Shown: piece by piece, positions 34,965 through 44,634 of the stretch
Layout of the letters: each line of letters opens with the position of its first letter
How positions within the stretch are numbered: the first letter of the stretch is position 1
Assembly (NCBI RefSeq): GCF_009601765.2
Contig: NZ_CP045699.1
Span: 744,001-808,000 of the forward strand
Direction: 5' to 3'
Length of the DNA stretch: 64,000 nt
DNA from: Vibrio algicola
GTDB lineage: Bacteria; Pseudomonadota; Gammaproteobacteria; Enterobacterales; Vibrionaceae
Translations under genes and position numbers: made by a program
The notes under the pieces: generated by a model
Seen by the model: only the letters and a program-made list of their open reading frames with translations
What the model was told of the DNA's origin: nothing
The model's database searches: none

Positions 34965-35170
34965 TGTATTTTGATTCTTTTTCAGATTTTATTGCCATGG
35001 GTAATTATGCCGCTTATGTTTGGAGCGCATTTGGTATTACTTTCGCAAGTTTAGGGATTTTGTGCTGGAGCAGTATTTCGCAAAATAAAGCATTATTTAA
35101 AGAGATTCAGCAAAAAATGGATCGTGAAGCGCGTATTCAAGCGGCTAAAAAAATGGAAAATACACTATGA
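34964..35170 (+). CDS. ccmD: Heme exporter subunit CcmD
   Basis: 68-aa small membrane protein that links CcmABC to CcmE. One membrane helix ([20 protein letters not shown]) is preceded by the typical [11 protein letters not shown] start and followed by a basic, helical cytoplasmic tail. Overlaps ccmE by 4 nt. Confidence 0.93.
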   Translation: MYFDSFSDFIAMGNYAAYVWSAFGITFASLGILCWSSISQNKALFKEIQQKMDREARIQAAKKMENTL

Positions 35171-35685
35171 CCCCAAGACGTAAAAAAAGACTCGCGATTA
35201 TCCTCGCCATCTTGATTGGTGTGGCTGGTACTGTTGGCCTAATCATGTACGCCCTTAATCAAAATATGAATTTATTCTATACCCCGACTGAAATCGTCAA
35301 TGGTAAGGATGACGGCACTAAACCGCATGTAGGTGAAAAACTGCGCATTGGTGGCATGGTGGTAGTGGGGTCGGTTAAGCGCGATCCAGATACCCTTAAC
35401 GTCAGTTTTGAGTTAGAAGATATTGGCCCAAAAGTGACGGTTAATTACACCGGTATCTTGCCTGATCTGTTCCGTGAAGGACAAGGCATCGTGGCACAAG
35501 GCACATTAAAAGATGCCACGACGATTGATGCTTTTGAAGTGCTGGCAAAACATGATGAAAATTACATGCCTTCGGAAATTGAACAAGCGATGAAGAAAAA
35601 GCATCAACCCGGATACAACACTGAAACGCCTGATCCTAAATCGGAAGCGTCTCCATCAACATCGGAACAAGGAAGCGGGCAATGA
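35167..35685 (+). CDS. ccmE: Heme chaperone CcmE
   Basis: 172-aa membrane-anchored periplasmic heme chaperone. An N-terminal basic segment (MTPRRKKRL) and one membrane helix precede the OB-fold domain ([29 protein letters not shown]). The heme-binding histidine lies in [12 protein letters not shown] near residue 127. The C-terminal tail is polar and disordered ([17 protein letters not shown]). Overlaps ccmF by 4 nt. Confidence 0.95.
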   Translation: MTPRRKKRLAIILAILIGVAGTVGLIMYALNQNMNLFYTPTEIVNGKDDGTKPHVGEKLRIGGMVVVGSVKRDPDTLNVSFELEDIGPKVTVNYTGILPDLFREGQGIVAQGTLKDATTIDAFEVLAKHDENYMPSEIEQAMKKKHQPGYNTETPDPKSEASPSTSEQGSGQ

Positions 35686-37661
35686 TTGCTGAACTTGGAC
35701 ACTTTGCCTTAATCTTAGCGTTGGGCTTTTCAATTTTATTAAGTATCTTTCCGCTGTATGGCGCAAGTACCAATAATAGAACCTTAATGGGGATGGCGAG
35801 GCCGCTATCTTGGGGCATGTTCCTGACGTTATTGTTCTCGTTTGGTACGCTATTATGGGCGTTTTATAGCAATGACTTTACCTTGCAATATGTGGCCAGT
35901 AACTCAAACAGCCAACTTCCTTGGTATTACCGTTTAACCGCGGTTTGGGGCGCACATGAAGGTTCATTATTGCTTTGGGTTCTGATCCAAGCAATTTGGA
36001 CGGTGGCCGTTGCCTCCTTTAGCCGTGGTATGCCGCTTGAATCTATTTCACGCGTACTGGCGGTCATGGGGATGATCTCGGTCGGTTTCCTATTGTTTAT
36101 CATTCTGACTTCCAATCCATTTTTAAGTATTTTACCTTACTTCCCGGTTGATGGTCGCGATCTTAATCCGTTGTTGCAAGATCCTGGTTTGATTATTCAC
36201 CCACCGATGCTGTACATGGGTTATGTCGGCTTCTCGGTTGCGTTTTCATTTGCAATTGCCTCATTAATGACGGGGAGTTTAGATACAGCGTGGGCGCGTT
36301 GGTCTCGTCCTTGGACAACCGCCGCTTGGGTATTTCTAACCGTGGGTATCGCGCTAGGTTCTTGGTGGGCTTATTACGAACTTGGCTGGGGTGGTTGGTG
36401 GTTCTGGGATCCAGTTGAAAACGCATCCTTTATGCCTTGGCTTGCTGGTACTGCATTAATGCACTCATTAGCGGTCACTGAGAAACGTGGCACCTTTAAA
36501 GCATGGACGGTATTACTGGCGATTTCTGCGTTTTCATTAAGCTTGCTCGGCACCTTCTTAGTTCGTTCCGGTATTTTGGTTTCAGTGCATTCATTTGCAT
36601 CTGATCCGGCGCGCGGCATGTTTATTTTGGCTTTCCTTGCCATCGTTATTGGCGGTTCATTATTGCTGTTTGCGATTAAAGGCTCAAAAGTTCGTGTCCG
36701 TGGTAACTACTCATTGTTCTCGCGTGAAAATGCGCTGTTATCGAATAATATTCTGTTGATTGCCGCGTTAGTTGTGGTGATGATCGGGACGTTATTGCCA
36801 TTAGTGCATAAACAAATTGGTATGGGTTCCGTTTCAATTGGTGCGCCATTCTTCAATTCATTATTTACTTGGTTAATTGTGCCATTCAGCATCATTTTAG
36901 GTATTGGTCCATTAATTCGTTGGAAGCGCGATAATTTATCTAGCGTCAAGATGCCAATCTTGCTATCGGCGGTTATTTCAGTGGTGTTAGCGGTCGTGAT
37001 TGGCTTAATGTCAGCTGAGCAATTTAAACCACTGGCGACGCTAGGTTGGTTCTTAGCGATTTGGATTGTGAGCATGCATTGCTTTGAGTTATATCAACGT
37101 GCCACTCACCGTCATTCGTTTATGGTGGGCATAACCAAACTTCAACGTAGCCATTGGGCAATGATGTTAGGCCATATTGGTCTTGCCGTAACCATTATTG
37201 GTATTGCGATGGTGCAAAACTACAGCATTGAGCGTGATGTACGTTTAGAACCAGGACAAACCTTTGATATTCAAGGCTATCAATTCCACTTTGATGGTTT
37301 ACGAGATCATGATGGTCCTAACTATGAAGGTTTCATCGCCGATTTCACCATTACCGATGATGGTAAGTTTGTGAATACGCTGCATGCTGAAAAACGTTAT
37401 TACCACACGGCAGGTTCGATGATGACCGAAGCGGCGATTGATGCGGGCCTTACTCGTGATCTCTACATCGCGATGGGTGAAAAATTAGACGGTACCGACA
37501 ATGCTTGGGCTGTACGAATTTACTATAAACCTTTTATTCGTTGGATTTGGTTAGGCGCAATCTTTATGGCGATTGGTGGCATTCTCGCCATTAGCGATAA
37601 ACGTTATCGCTTTAACAAGAAATCAAAATTAAATGCCAATAAATCAGGTCAGGAGGCGTAA
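35682..37661 (+). CDS. ccmF: Cytochrome c heme lyase subunit CcmF
   Basis: 659-aa polytopic membrane protein of the heme-ligation complex with CcmH and CcmI. The WWD motif is [20 protein letters not shown] near residue 236. It also contains [14 protein letters not shown] and the conserved [17 protein letters not shown] periplasmic soluble segment precedes the last membrane helix. Length matches the family (~650). Separated from ccmG by 2 nt. Confidence 0.96.
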   Translation: MIAELGHFALILALGFSILLSIFPLYGASTNNRTLMGMARPLSWGMFLTLLFSFGTLLWAFYSNDFTLQYVASNSNSQLPWYYRLTAVWGAHEGSLLLWVLIQAIWTVAVASFSRGMPLESISRVLAVMGMISVGFLLFIILTSNPFLSILPYFPVDGRDLNPLLQDPGLIIHPPMLYMGYVGFSVAFSFAIASLMTGSLDTAWARWSRPWTTAAWVFLTVGIALGSWWAYYELGWGGWWFWDPVENASFMPWLAGTALMHSLAVTEKRGTFKAWTVLLAISAFSLSLLGTFLVRSGILVSVHSFASDPARGMFILAFLAIVIGGSLLLFAIKGSKVRVRGNYSLFSRENALLSNNILLIAALVVVMIGTLLPLVHKQIGMGSVSIGAPFFNSLFTWLIVPFSIILGIGPLIRWKRDNLSSVKMPILLSAVISVVLAVVIGLMSAEQFKPLATLGWFLAIWIVSMHCFELYQRATHRHSFMVGITKLQRSHWAMMLGHIGLAVTIIGIAMVQNYSIERDVRLEPGQTFDIQGYQFHFDGLRDHDGPNYEGFIADFTITDDGKFVNTLHAEKRYYHTAGSMMTEAAIDAGLTRDLYIAMGEKLDGTDNAWAVRIYYKPFIRWIWLGAIFMAIGGILAISDKRYRFNKKSKLNANKSGQEA

Positions 37662-37663
37662 GC

Positions 37664-38248
37664 ATGAATCGTAAAATATTATTTGCTCCCTTGGCGTTAT
37701 TTGTTGTGTTGGTGGTGGTGTTTGCTACTCAATTAACCCGCAACGCTAAAGGTGATGATCCCACTAAGCTAGAATCGGTATTAGTGGGTAAATCAGTACC
37801 TGATTTTCAATTAGAAGATTTGTATCAGCCAACTAAAACCTATGATCAAACATTGTTTAAAGGTAAGCCTTTGATCTTAAATGTATGGGCAACCTGGTGT
37901 CCGACTTGCTATGCCGAACATAAGTTTTTAAATACTTTATCGGGTGAAGGAGTCAACATCATTGGTCTTAACTACAAAGATGATCGTGCTAAAGCAGAGA
38001 AATGGCTAAAAGATTTGGGTGACCCATATCAAATCGTGTTGTTTGACGGTAATGGTATGTTTGGCCTTGATCTTGGCGTATATGGCGCTCCAGAAACGTT
38101 CTTAATTGATGCCAATGGCAAAATTCAATACCGCCATGTCGGTGATGTGAACGCTGAAAACTGGAACGATACCTTGTTGCCGCTTTATAACAAGTTAGCC
38201 GGTCAAACCACGCAATTTAAACCGACACCAATGATGGGGCAGAACTAA
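37664..38248 (+). CDS. ccmG: Thiol:disulfide oxidoreductase CcmG/DsbE
   Basis: 194-aa membrane-anchored thioredoxin-like protein that reduces apocytochrome c cysteines before heme attachment. The N-terminal anchor is FAPLALFVVLVVVFA. The active site is WATWCPTCYAEH near residue 80. The cis-proline loop YGAPETFLID is present. Overlaps ccmH by one base. Confidence 0.94.
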   Translation: MNRKILFAPLALFVVLVVVFATQLTRNAKGDDPTKLESVLVGKSVPDFQLEDLYQPTKTYDQTLFKGKPLILNVWATWCPTCYAEHKFLNTLSGEGVNIIGLNYKDDRAKAEKWLKDLGDPYQIVLFDGNGMFGLDLGVYGAPETFLIDANGKIQYRHVGDVNAENWNDTLLPLYNKLAGQTTQFKPTPMMGQN

Positions 38249-38775
38249 TGAAAAAACTCTCCTCATTTATGGTGCTGTTGTTGGTGGCATTAAGCTTTCC
38301 AACCTTTGCGGCGATTGAAGTGTTTGATTTTGATACTCCAGCGCAAGAGGCTCAATTTCAAGAGTTAAGCCATACCTTACGTTGCCCTAAGTGTCAGAAT
38401 AACTCGATCTCAGATTCTAATGCAGAGCTTGCTAAAGACTTGCGTGAAAAAACCTACTTGATGACCAAGCAAGGTAAATCAAAGCAAGAAATTATCGATT
38501 ACATGGTGGCGCGTTACGGCAACTTTGTGACTTATAATCCGCCGCTAAATGCGACAACCGCTATTTTGTGGGTTGCACCATTGAGTATTGTATTGTTCGG
38601 ATTTGCTTTTATTTTCTTACGCACTCGTCGTCGAGCCGCACTAAATAAGGAAAATCCTGAGCAATGGGATGATCAGCATGAGCAACGTTTACAGCAACTT
38701 CTGTCTGAAGAAGATGTGGTGAATAACGATGCAAATAATGCCAGCAAGGATGATAAAAAGGGTAAAGACGTATGA
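38248..38775 (+). CDS. ccmH: Cytochrome c maturation protein CcmH
   Basis: 175-aa protein with a signal peptide and the redox motif LRCPKCQNNSISDSNA near residue 50, followed by a helical bundle and one membrane helix (LSIVLFGFAFIFLRTRRR). It acts on apocytochrome c thiols. This is the short form; the TPR part is the separate gene ccmI. A lysine/aspartate-rich tail overlaps ccmI by 4 nt. Confidence 0.94.
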   Translation: MKKLSSFMVLLLVALSFPTFAAIEVFDFDTPAQEAQFQELSHTLRCPKCQNNSISDSNAELAKDLREKTYLMTKQGKSKQEIIDYMVARYGNFVTYNPPLNATTAILWVAPLSIVLFGFAFIFLRTRRRAALNKENPEQWDDQHEQRLQQLLSEEDVVNNDANNASKDDKKGKDV

Positions 38776-40019
38776 TAGTTTTTTGGATTTGTACTGTGGT
38801 ACTGCTGGCGGTGTCGGCATTATTTATTATTTACCCATTGTTAAAGCCCAGTAATGTCGATGAAGCGGCTCAGCGAGATGATCTCAATAAAGCCTTTTTT
38901 AAAGATCGTTTAAATGAGTTAGAGTCGGAAGATTCTGCCGGTATTATTGAAGACAAAGACGAATTGGTCACCGACCTTAAACAGTCACTACTGGATGATA
39001 TCCCAAACGCAGATAAAAATGCGGCGGCGGGTCATCAAAAAGTAAAGTGGATGGCGATCCCAATGGTGTTGTTTATGGTGGTGTTAACCTATGGCATGTA
39101 TATGCTGTTTGGTGCGCATGACCAAGTATCACATTGGGAAAAAGTGCAACACAGTTTGCCTGAGTTGACTCAAAAATTAATGGATCCGAAAGGCGCAGAG
39201 TTAACCGATCAACAAATGAACGATTTAACTTTAGCAATGCGTACTCGTCTGCAAACTCGCCCTGATGATGGCACTGGCTGGGTGTTATTAGGTCGTATTG
39301 CGTTATCGAACCGAGATGTTGAAACAGCGGTTGGCGCGTTAACCAAAGCGGATAAATTGCTGCCTAATAATTCAGATATTCAACTGAGCCTAGCGCAAGC
39401 ATTGATGTTCTCATCTGAGCAAGCGGATGTAGAAAAATCGGGCCGGATCTTAAATCAATTGCTAAAACAACCGGATGTCGATCCGCGCGTTTATTCACTG
39501 ATGGCTTTTAATGCTTATGAGAATGGACAGTTTGCTCAAGCGATCCAATACTGGCGTGAACTGCAAGCGAAAATTGGCAAAGATGATTCTCGTTATGCGA
39601 TGCTAGAGCGCAGTATCCAAACCGCTCAACGTGAAATGGGCGCAACCGCACAGCAGCAAAACGCAGCACAACAAGTGCAGCATGAAGGTACGCCTGTTAG
39701 TGTGACTATTTCATTATCACCTGAAGCGACCATGCCAAAAACTGGCGTATTGATTGTGTCGATTCATAGCGCAGATGGCTCACCAATGCCAATTGCCGCC
39801 GCTCGTTATCCGTTGTCTAAGTTCCCCGTCACTGTGGTGCTTGATGATAGCAACAGCATGATGAAGCAACGTAAATTATCCAGTTTATCGGATATTATGG
39901 TGCGTGCTCGCATTGATACCGATGGTGATGTCTCGACCCGTGATCATGATTGGCATGGCGAAAGCCTACCGGTGCACTTAGGCGATGACGTAGTGTTATC
40001 ACTTGATAAGCAATATTAA
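38772..40019 (+). CDS. ccmI: Cytochrome c chaperone CcmI
   Basis: 415-aa protein that recruits apocytochrome c to the CcmFH lyase. Two N-terminal membrane helices (IVFWICTVVLLAVSALFIIY and AIPMVLFMVVLTYGMYMLFG) flank a cytoplasmic loop. TPR repeats follow (GWVLLGRIALSNRDVETAVG, RVYSLMAFNAYENGQFAQAI). A C-terminal beta-rich periplasmic domain begins near residue 305. Last gene of the ccm operon; a terminator lies at 40116. Confidence 0.93.
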   Translation: MIVFWICTVVLLAVSALFIIYPLLKPSNVDEAAQRDDLNKAFFKDRLNELESEDSAGIIEDKDELVTDLKQSLLDDIPNADKNAAAGHQKVKWMAIPMVLFMVVLTYGMYMLFGAHDQVSHWEKVQHSLPELTQKLMDPKGAELTDQQMNDLTLAMRTRLQTRPDDGTGWVLLGRIALSNRDVETAVGALTKADKLLPNNSDIQLSLAQALMFSSEQADVEKSGRILNQLLKQPDVDPRVYSLMAFNAYENGQFAQAIQYWRELQAKIGKDDSRYAMLERSIQTAQREMGATAQQQNAAQQVQHEGTPVSVTISLSPEATMPKTGVLIVSIHSADGSPMPIAAARYPLSKFPVTVVLDDSNSMMKQRKLSSLSDIMVRARIDTDGDVSTRDHDWHGESLPVHLGDDVVLSLDKQY

Positions 40020-40115
40020 TAAGCCGGTATGCAACCTCATACAGAGTTGACGTAGGAGGAATAGCACATACAATTAAATCATGAATTATTTTTGAATATT
40101 TGGATTTAGTTAGAG

Positions 40116-40148
40116 AAAGGCAAGTTATTTTAATGACTTGCCTTTTTT
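40116..40148 (+). terminator. ccm operon terminator
   Basis: AAAGGCAAGT/ACTTGCCTTT stem with T-run, about 97 nt after ccmI. Confidence 0.75.
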
Positions 40149-40231
40149 ATTTGGTAATATTGCAGATTAGGCTTAAGCAGTAATAATTTTTACACTTCTC
40201 TCTACGTTCAATATTGAGCGCTTGCTAAGCC

Positions 40232-40349
40232 TATACCCAAAGTAATTGAAGTTGCAGTGAGGCGGCAAGTACATGAGCTTAGCTTGCCTAAGTGATTGGG
40301 GTGAGTTAGCGCAGCCAACAAAGCTGAAGCTTCAAGTAAGACGGATATA
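40232..40349. repeat. ERIC element, copy 1
   Basis: About 118 bp beginning TATACCC and ending ACGGATATA. It contains the ERIC core TAAGTGATTGGGGTGAG and CGCAGCCAAC and has paired ends. It matches the inverse strand of 55458-55585 but lacks ~11 bp in the middle. It lies between the ccm operon terminator and mlaA. Confidence 0.85.
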
Positions 40350-40397
40350 TAATTAGAATGAAACAGCTATAACCAAACGTTCACAGGATGTGATTAT

Positions 40398-41171
40398 TTG
40401 ATCAGGATACAAGCGTCTTTCCCTTTATTTTCTCTACTCAGCTTATCATTAGTGATGGGTTGCAGTAGCACGCCTGAGAATTCTGAATCTTCTCCAGCCA
40501 GTAGCACAAATACTAAAGTCAGCGATCCATTTGAAGGTTTTAACCGCAGCATGTGGGAGCTTAACTATGAGTACCTCGATCCTTATGTTGTGCGCCCAAC
40601 CTCAATTGCTTATATGGAATGGCTACCAACTCCGCTCACTGCAGGCTTGTCCAATTTTTTAGATAACTTAGAAGAGCCAGCCAGTATGGTGAATAACCTG
40701 TTTATGGGTAATGGCAGCGAAGCGCTGGATGGGTTTAATCGCTTTTGGATTAACAGCACCATTGGTTTGCTTGGCTTTCTTGATATTGCCAGTGAGGCTG
40801 GGATCAATCCTTCCACTCGTGAGTTTGGTGATGTACTTGGTTATTATGGTGTGGGAAATGGACCGTACTTTATGATGCCCGCTTATGGGCCATTAACGGT
40901 TCGTGATCTTGCTGATCAGGCCGATAGCTTGTATGTGCCTTTATATTGGCTCACGTTCTGGCAGAGTGCCGGCAAGTGGGTGATTCAGGGCTTAGAGTCG
41001 CGTTATGAATTGATCCCGCAAGAGGGCACATTGCGCAACTCACCCGATCCATACGCACTCAGCCAGAGTATTTATTTGCAGCATCAAGACTTTAAAGCCG
41101 AAATTGAAAAACAGCCGGAGCCGGTGGTGGCCGACGATTTACTAGAAGAGTATTTAGGCCACGATTATTAA
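40398..41171 (+). CDS. mlaA: Outer-membrane lipid asymmetry lipoprotein MlaA (VacJ)
   Basis: 257-aa lipoprotein that removes mislocalised phospholipids from the outer leaflet for the Mla pathway. The lipobox is LVMGC (Cys near residue 22). The MlaA core includes DPFEGFNRSMWELNY, FLDNLEEPASMVNNLFMGN, FGDVLGYYGVGNGPYFMMP and GPLTVRDLADQADSL. Start is a TTG at 40398 with AGGA 9 nt upstream; no in-frame ATG fits. The mlaBCDEF genes are not in the window. Confidence 0.92.
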   Translation: MIRIQASFPLFSLLSLSLVMGCSSTPENSESSPASSTNTKVSDPFEGFNRSMWELNYEYLDPYVVRPTSIAYMEWLPTPLTAGLSNFLDNLEEPASMVNNLFMGNGSEALDGFNRFWINSTIGLLGFLDIASEAGINPSTREFGDVLGYYGVGNGPYFMMPAYGPLTVRDLADQADSLYVPLYWLTFWQSAGKWVIQGLESRYELIPQEGTLRNSPDPYALSQSIYLQHQDFKAEIEKQPEPVVADDLLEEYLGHDY

Positions 41172-41222
41172 TGTCAGTTTTAATTGGTCATTACATTGCT
41201 GCAATGAGTATCAATAGAAAAC

Positions 41223-41261
41223 AACAAAGCCTTAGATCTTATGATCTAAGGCTTTGTTTTT
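41223..41261. terminator. Bidirectional terminator between mlaA and fadL
   Basis: A perfect 16-bp stem, AACAAAGCCTTAGATC/GATCTAAGGCTTTGTT, with TTAT loop and T-runs, between convergent mlaA and fadL. Confidence 0.88.
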
Positions 41262-41296
41262 AGTTAGCGTTGGTTAAGCTGTTTATGGTAAACCAA

Positions 41297-42556
41297 TTAG
41301 AACGATTTGCTGTACTGTACGCCAGCAATAATAGCGTTAGCACGAGTTGTCGCATCTATTGAGGTTACGATACTATTTTGGTGAACATGCATATCTTGAC
41401 CTAATAAGTATGTGAAACCAAAGTCAATACTTGAGTCTTTAGTTGGAGCATAAGAAACCCCTGCGGAGAACCATTGTCGATTAGAGTCAGGAACAGCAAT
41501 TGTACGAACTTCCTTTCCTTGGGCGCCTTGGTCATACATATAACCAGCACGCAATGTCCATTGATCGTTCATATAATAGGTGCCACCAAGTGAATAATGC
41601 CAAGTATTATTCCACTCAAAATTTTGAATAGTGTTAGTATTAGTGTCTAACTTGTCAAATACATTCCAACCAGTCCATTGAATCGAATAACTAATGGCAA
41701 ATGGTGTACCAGCAAAACGGTTATAGCCTGAAAAATTTGCAAAATCAGGAAGCGGTAAATAAATTTCTGATGACGCTTTACCTATCACGCCATCAAAATC
41801 GCCTTTTGCTGTAATCTTAGGGCTATGGTGGTATGAAAAGCCCCAACGATTATTTTCATCAAGTTCGTATGCAATCCCTGTATTCCAACCAACTCCAAAG
41901 CCATCAGCCTTAATGTCAGCCATATTAATTGTATGTGTATGATAATCTGGTCTTATAAATGGGCCATCATTCATTTTTATATCTATACTACGATTGAATG
42001 TACCCACACCATAAATTAAGTCAATCCCTGCTCCAAAGCTCCATTGGTCGTTTAAACGGTAAGATGCAGCAAGAGCTAATTCACCACTCAATACTTTTGT
42101 TTTCCCACCATATTCTTTAGCAACATAAGAGCTGTCAAATTTTGTTGTAGTGCCAAAGTTTGAATATAATCCGGCTCCTAGAGCCCATTTATCATTTACA
42201 GGAACAATCAGATACATGTTTGGTACTACATCTGTACCACCAGCATTATCGTAGTTTGCCGAAACATCCTTTTTCCATGATAAAAAACTAGAATAAGTTG
42301 CGTCACTAACAGCTATTTGCGATGTAACAGATGTTGCACCCATTGAGAATGAGGTTTTATCAAACATCGACATTGCAGCTGGGTTGATAGCCATGACCGA
42401 AGCGTTATCTGCAATGATACCGTCACCTGCATAAGCTCGACCTAAACCTGTCGCCGATTGAGCATCCAATTGGAAGCCAGCGGCTTGGGTTGGGAGCGAT
42501 GCTAATAACATGGCTGCGGTTAGAGTTGAGGTGGTGAATACACTCAGCTTTTTCAT
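41297..42556 (-). CDS. fadL: Long-chain fatty acid transporter FadL
   Basis: 419-aa outer-membrane beta-barrel of the FadL/OMPP1/TodX family for fatty-acid uptake. The signal peptide is cleaved near TQA-AGF. The hatch region GFQLDAQSATGLGRAYAGD and the NPA motif (VMAINPAAMSMF) are present, and the protein ends with an aromatic residue (QYSKSF). fadIJ lie 2 kb away and a candidate FadR box lies 70 bp upstream, consistent with co-regulated fatty-acid use. Confidence 0.9.
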   Translation of the reverse strand: MKKLSVFTTSTLTAAMLLASLPTQAAGFQLDAQSATGLGRAYAGDGIIADNASVMAINPAAMSMFDKTSFSMGATSVTSQIAVSDATYSSFLSWKKDVSANYDNAGGTDVVPNMYLIVPVNDKWALGAGLYSNFGTTTKFDSSYVAKEYGGKTKVLSGELALAASYRLNDQWSFGAGIDLIYGVGTFNRSIDIKMNDGPFIRPDYHTHTINMADIKADGFGVGWNTGIAYELDENNRWGFSYHHSPKITAKGDFDGVIGKASSEIYLPLPDFANFSGYNRFAGTPFAISYSIQWTGWNVFDKLDTNTNTIQNFEWNNTWHYSLGGTYYMNDQWTLRAGYMYDQGAQGKEVRTIAVPDSNRQWFSAGVSYAPTKDSSIDFGFTYLLGQDMHVHQNSIVTSIDATTRANAIIAGVQYSKSF

Positions 42557-42923
42557 TAAACAGATACCTATAAAAAAAGTGGGGGGGTGCTAAAGGAGGC
42601 GCATTATGGGGGAGATGCAGAATTGAACATATCCGACCATTGATAACGTGGTGGTGAAAAGCGAGTGATTGACACAAACCTGACGTTGAAATTCCAAATT
42701 GAGAAGATTGAAATTATGTGTCAGTTATTGGGTTGATGGATTAGAGTTATGCATCTATTTTAGATTTTGAATATGCTTACTGCGGAGTGATGGCGTTATC
42801 TTGTTGTTTATGAGATATTTTTTATAAATGTAGGAGGATTTAGAGAAAAGTACCAAGCACAAATAAAATAGGGCGGTATTTTACATGTGCTTCACATATT
42901 TTGCGCAGTAAAAAAAGTTTGAT
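42557..42923. other. Upstream region of fadL
   Basis: 367 bp between leftward fadL and the leftward DUF3379 gene. It holds the fadL leader and the candidate FadR box at 42626-42642. A run of seven G residues occurs near 42580. No gene is supported. Confidence 0.5.
42626..42642 (-). promoter_or_regulatory. Candidate FadR box of fadL
   Basis: On the minus strand CAATGGTCGGATATGTT. It aligns at 12 of 17 positions with the E. coli fadL operator as I recall it (CACTGGTCTGATTTCTA). It lies 70 bp upstream of the fadL ATG. Confidence 0.45.
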
Positions 42924-43643
42924 TTATTGCGTGAACGTCAATAATGGAGTGATAGTTTGAGAAAGTGCGTCGATATTCTCTTGTTTACTGCCGATAAGAA
43001 CCAAGCTTCCTTTTTCTAATGGGATGATTTGTCCTTTCATTCCTTGTTGAGTAAAGTCGATTTTTTTATCAGAATGAATTTTCGTCACAAACGCAGTTAC
43101 TCTCCCATGTTGACCTGCAAAAACCATGTGTAAGGCATGTTGGGTTGCACTAAAGCCACAATGATTTAAATAATAAATATGGTAAGGGAAATCACTAGAC
43201 AATCGATAGGAATAGACGCTTAACTTAGCATTGACCTCTTGTTCACTATTGCCTTCATTAATACCACTAATAAATTGCTCACCATGTTCAATATGATGCA
43301 TCGCCATATTCTCAAGGCTGGCGTGGGCTGGAGAGACCAACACATTGCCCCAATTAATTTGACCGACCCCGAGGCCGATGGCAAAAATCAATGAAGCAGC
43401 AAGGGCAAACATGCGGCTACTCATATTGACTTGTTTTTTGGCCGGCGAATGGGCAAAAATGATTTTATCCGCTAGATCGTCAGGTACATCAACATGAAAG
43501 GCTTGCTCAATTTTGCTATCGAGATTCAATAAGCCTTCGACATATTGACGATTTTGTTGATCATCAAGAATTTTTTGTAGTATTTCGTCGCTGCGATCGT
43601 GAGGGTCGGACAATAACCGACGTCGAAATTCTAAATCATCCAT
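42924..43643 (-). CDS. DUF3379 membrane protein, probable partner of the sigma factor
   Basis: 239-aa DUF3379 protein. Residues 1-~70 are soluble and acidic (MDDLEFRRRLLSDPHDRSDE). One membrane helix follows near residue 80-97 (MFALAASLIFAIGLGVG), then a ~140-residue domain on the far side. It overlaps the upstream sigma-factor gene by 8 nt. Soluble N-terminus, single helix and coupling to a sigma gene are the layout of an anti-sigma factor, but no zinc-binding anti-sigma motif is visible. That role is inference. Confidence 0.82.
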   Translation of the reverse strand: MDDLEFRRRLLSDPHDRSDEILQKILDDQQNRQYVEGLLNLDSKIEQAFHVDVPDDLADKIIFAHSPAKKQVNMSSRMFALAASLIFAIGLGVGQINWGNVLVSPAHASLENMAMHHIEHGEQFISGINEGNSEQEVNAKLSVYSYRLSSDFPYHIYYLNHCGFSATQHALHMVFAGQHGRVTAFVTKIHSDKKIDFTQQGMKGQIIPLEKGSLVLIGSKQENIDALSQTITPLLTFTQ

Positions 43644-44199
43644 TATTTGCCTCCTTGGACGGCTCAGTAATCTCTAAGCTTTCTTTGAGTTGATTACGGG
43701 CGCGAAACAGTCGCGTCATCACGGTGTTTTTATTGAGATCGAGGATTTGTGCGATTTCTTCACCACTAAAACCGGCAATAACTTGCAAAAATAATGGCTC
43801 GCGATAATCCACTTCTAAATTCATGATCTGCTTTTGCAACCATTGCTGTTGGTGATGAGGATCATCGTTACTGGAACCACTGTTGCCCGGTTCGTCGATA
43901 TCGACCAAATCAAATTGCTTGCGTTCAAAGCGGCGAGCATTCTCACGACGTAATATTGTGATCAGCCAAGCTTTAGCAGCTTTTTCATCTTGCAAGCTGT
44001 CGAGTGCTTTCCATGCGCGCAGGCAGGTATCTTGCACTAAATCTTCGGCAATATGTTTGTCTTTGCATAGCCAATAGGCATAGCGATAAAGATCTCGGTG
44101 ATAAGCCCTGACTAAGCTTTCATAGCGTTTTTGTTTATCCATATCTTTATTGACCGTGTCAGGCGCTTTTTTATTTCTAAATATCTGACGGATTATCAC
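43636..44199 (-). CDS. ECF-like sigma-70 family factor
   Basis: About 187 aa. Region 2 is DLYRYAYWLCKDKHIAEDLV, continuing QDTCLRAWKAL. Region 4 is VIAGFSGEEIAQILDLNKNT with the recognition helix VMTRLFRARNQL. Two-domain size and absence of regions 1.1 and 3 mark it as ECF-like. The start is uncertain: GTG 44199 has GAGG 8 nt upstream, GTG 44217 has only a poorly spaced AGGGA, and ATG 44142 gives 168 aa. It is coupled to the DUF3379 gene. The activating signal is unknown; position beside fatty-acid genes is conserved in vibrios. Confidence 0.85.
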   Translation of the reverse strand: MIIRQIFRNKKAPDTVNKDMDKQKRYESLVRAYHRDLYRYAYWLCKDKHIAEDLVQDTCLRAWKALDSLQDEKAAKAWLITILRRENARRFERKQFDLVDIDEPGNSGSSNDDPHHQQQWLQKQIMNLEVDYREPLFLQVIAGFSGEEIAQILDLNKNTVMTRLFRARNQLKESLEITEPSKEANNG

Positions 44200-44634
44200 A
44201 ATAAATTCCTCAACCACATTCCCTATAAGTAAAATTTAACATTTTTGCTGTCGTTGTTGGTAAATTCACCATTATTGTTTTGATATTGAAATGAGTAAAT
44301 GACATGATAAATCTATGGTTTTTAGATCAAAAAAGAATTTTTAACGATAGAACTGTTAAAAAGGTGTTATTTGTTTGTATTTGAATTATCGACATTACCG
44401 AAGCGTCGATAGGATCACAAGTTTGCGTTAACATTTTGTTGAAAATTAGAGATACGTTTTCGGATCCGATAGCATAGAATCAATAACAGGTCAGACCTCC
44501 TTAAGGTTTTGTGCATGATTTAAGATTTTATGCATTAACCGTTCGGAAAGTTAACTAACAACTCCATATTATAGCCAAGGTAAGGGCGTTAATGTTCAGG
44601 TGCCAAGGGTATATTCATAGCGAAAGGATCAAAT
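44200..44634. other. Intergenic region between sigma factor and fadI
   Basis: About 435 bp between divergent genes. An inverted repeat TATCGAC/GTCGATA lies at 44387-44411. A FadR-like box lies at 44485-44501. No coding sequence is convincing. Confidence 0.5.
44485..44501 (+). promoter_or_regulatory. Candidate FadR box of fadIJ
   Basis: AACAGGTCAGACCTCCT contains the FadR core palindrome GGTC-A-GACC, 134 bp upstream of the fadI ATG. Confidence 0.5.
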
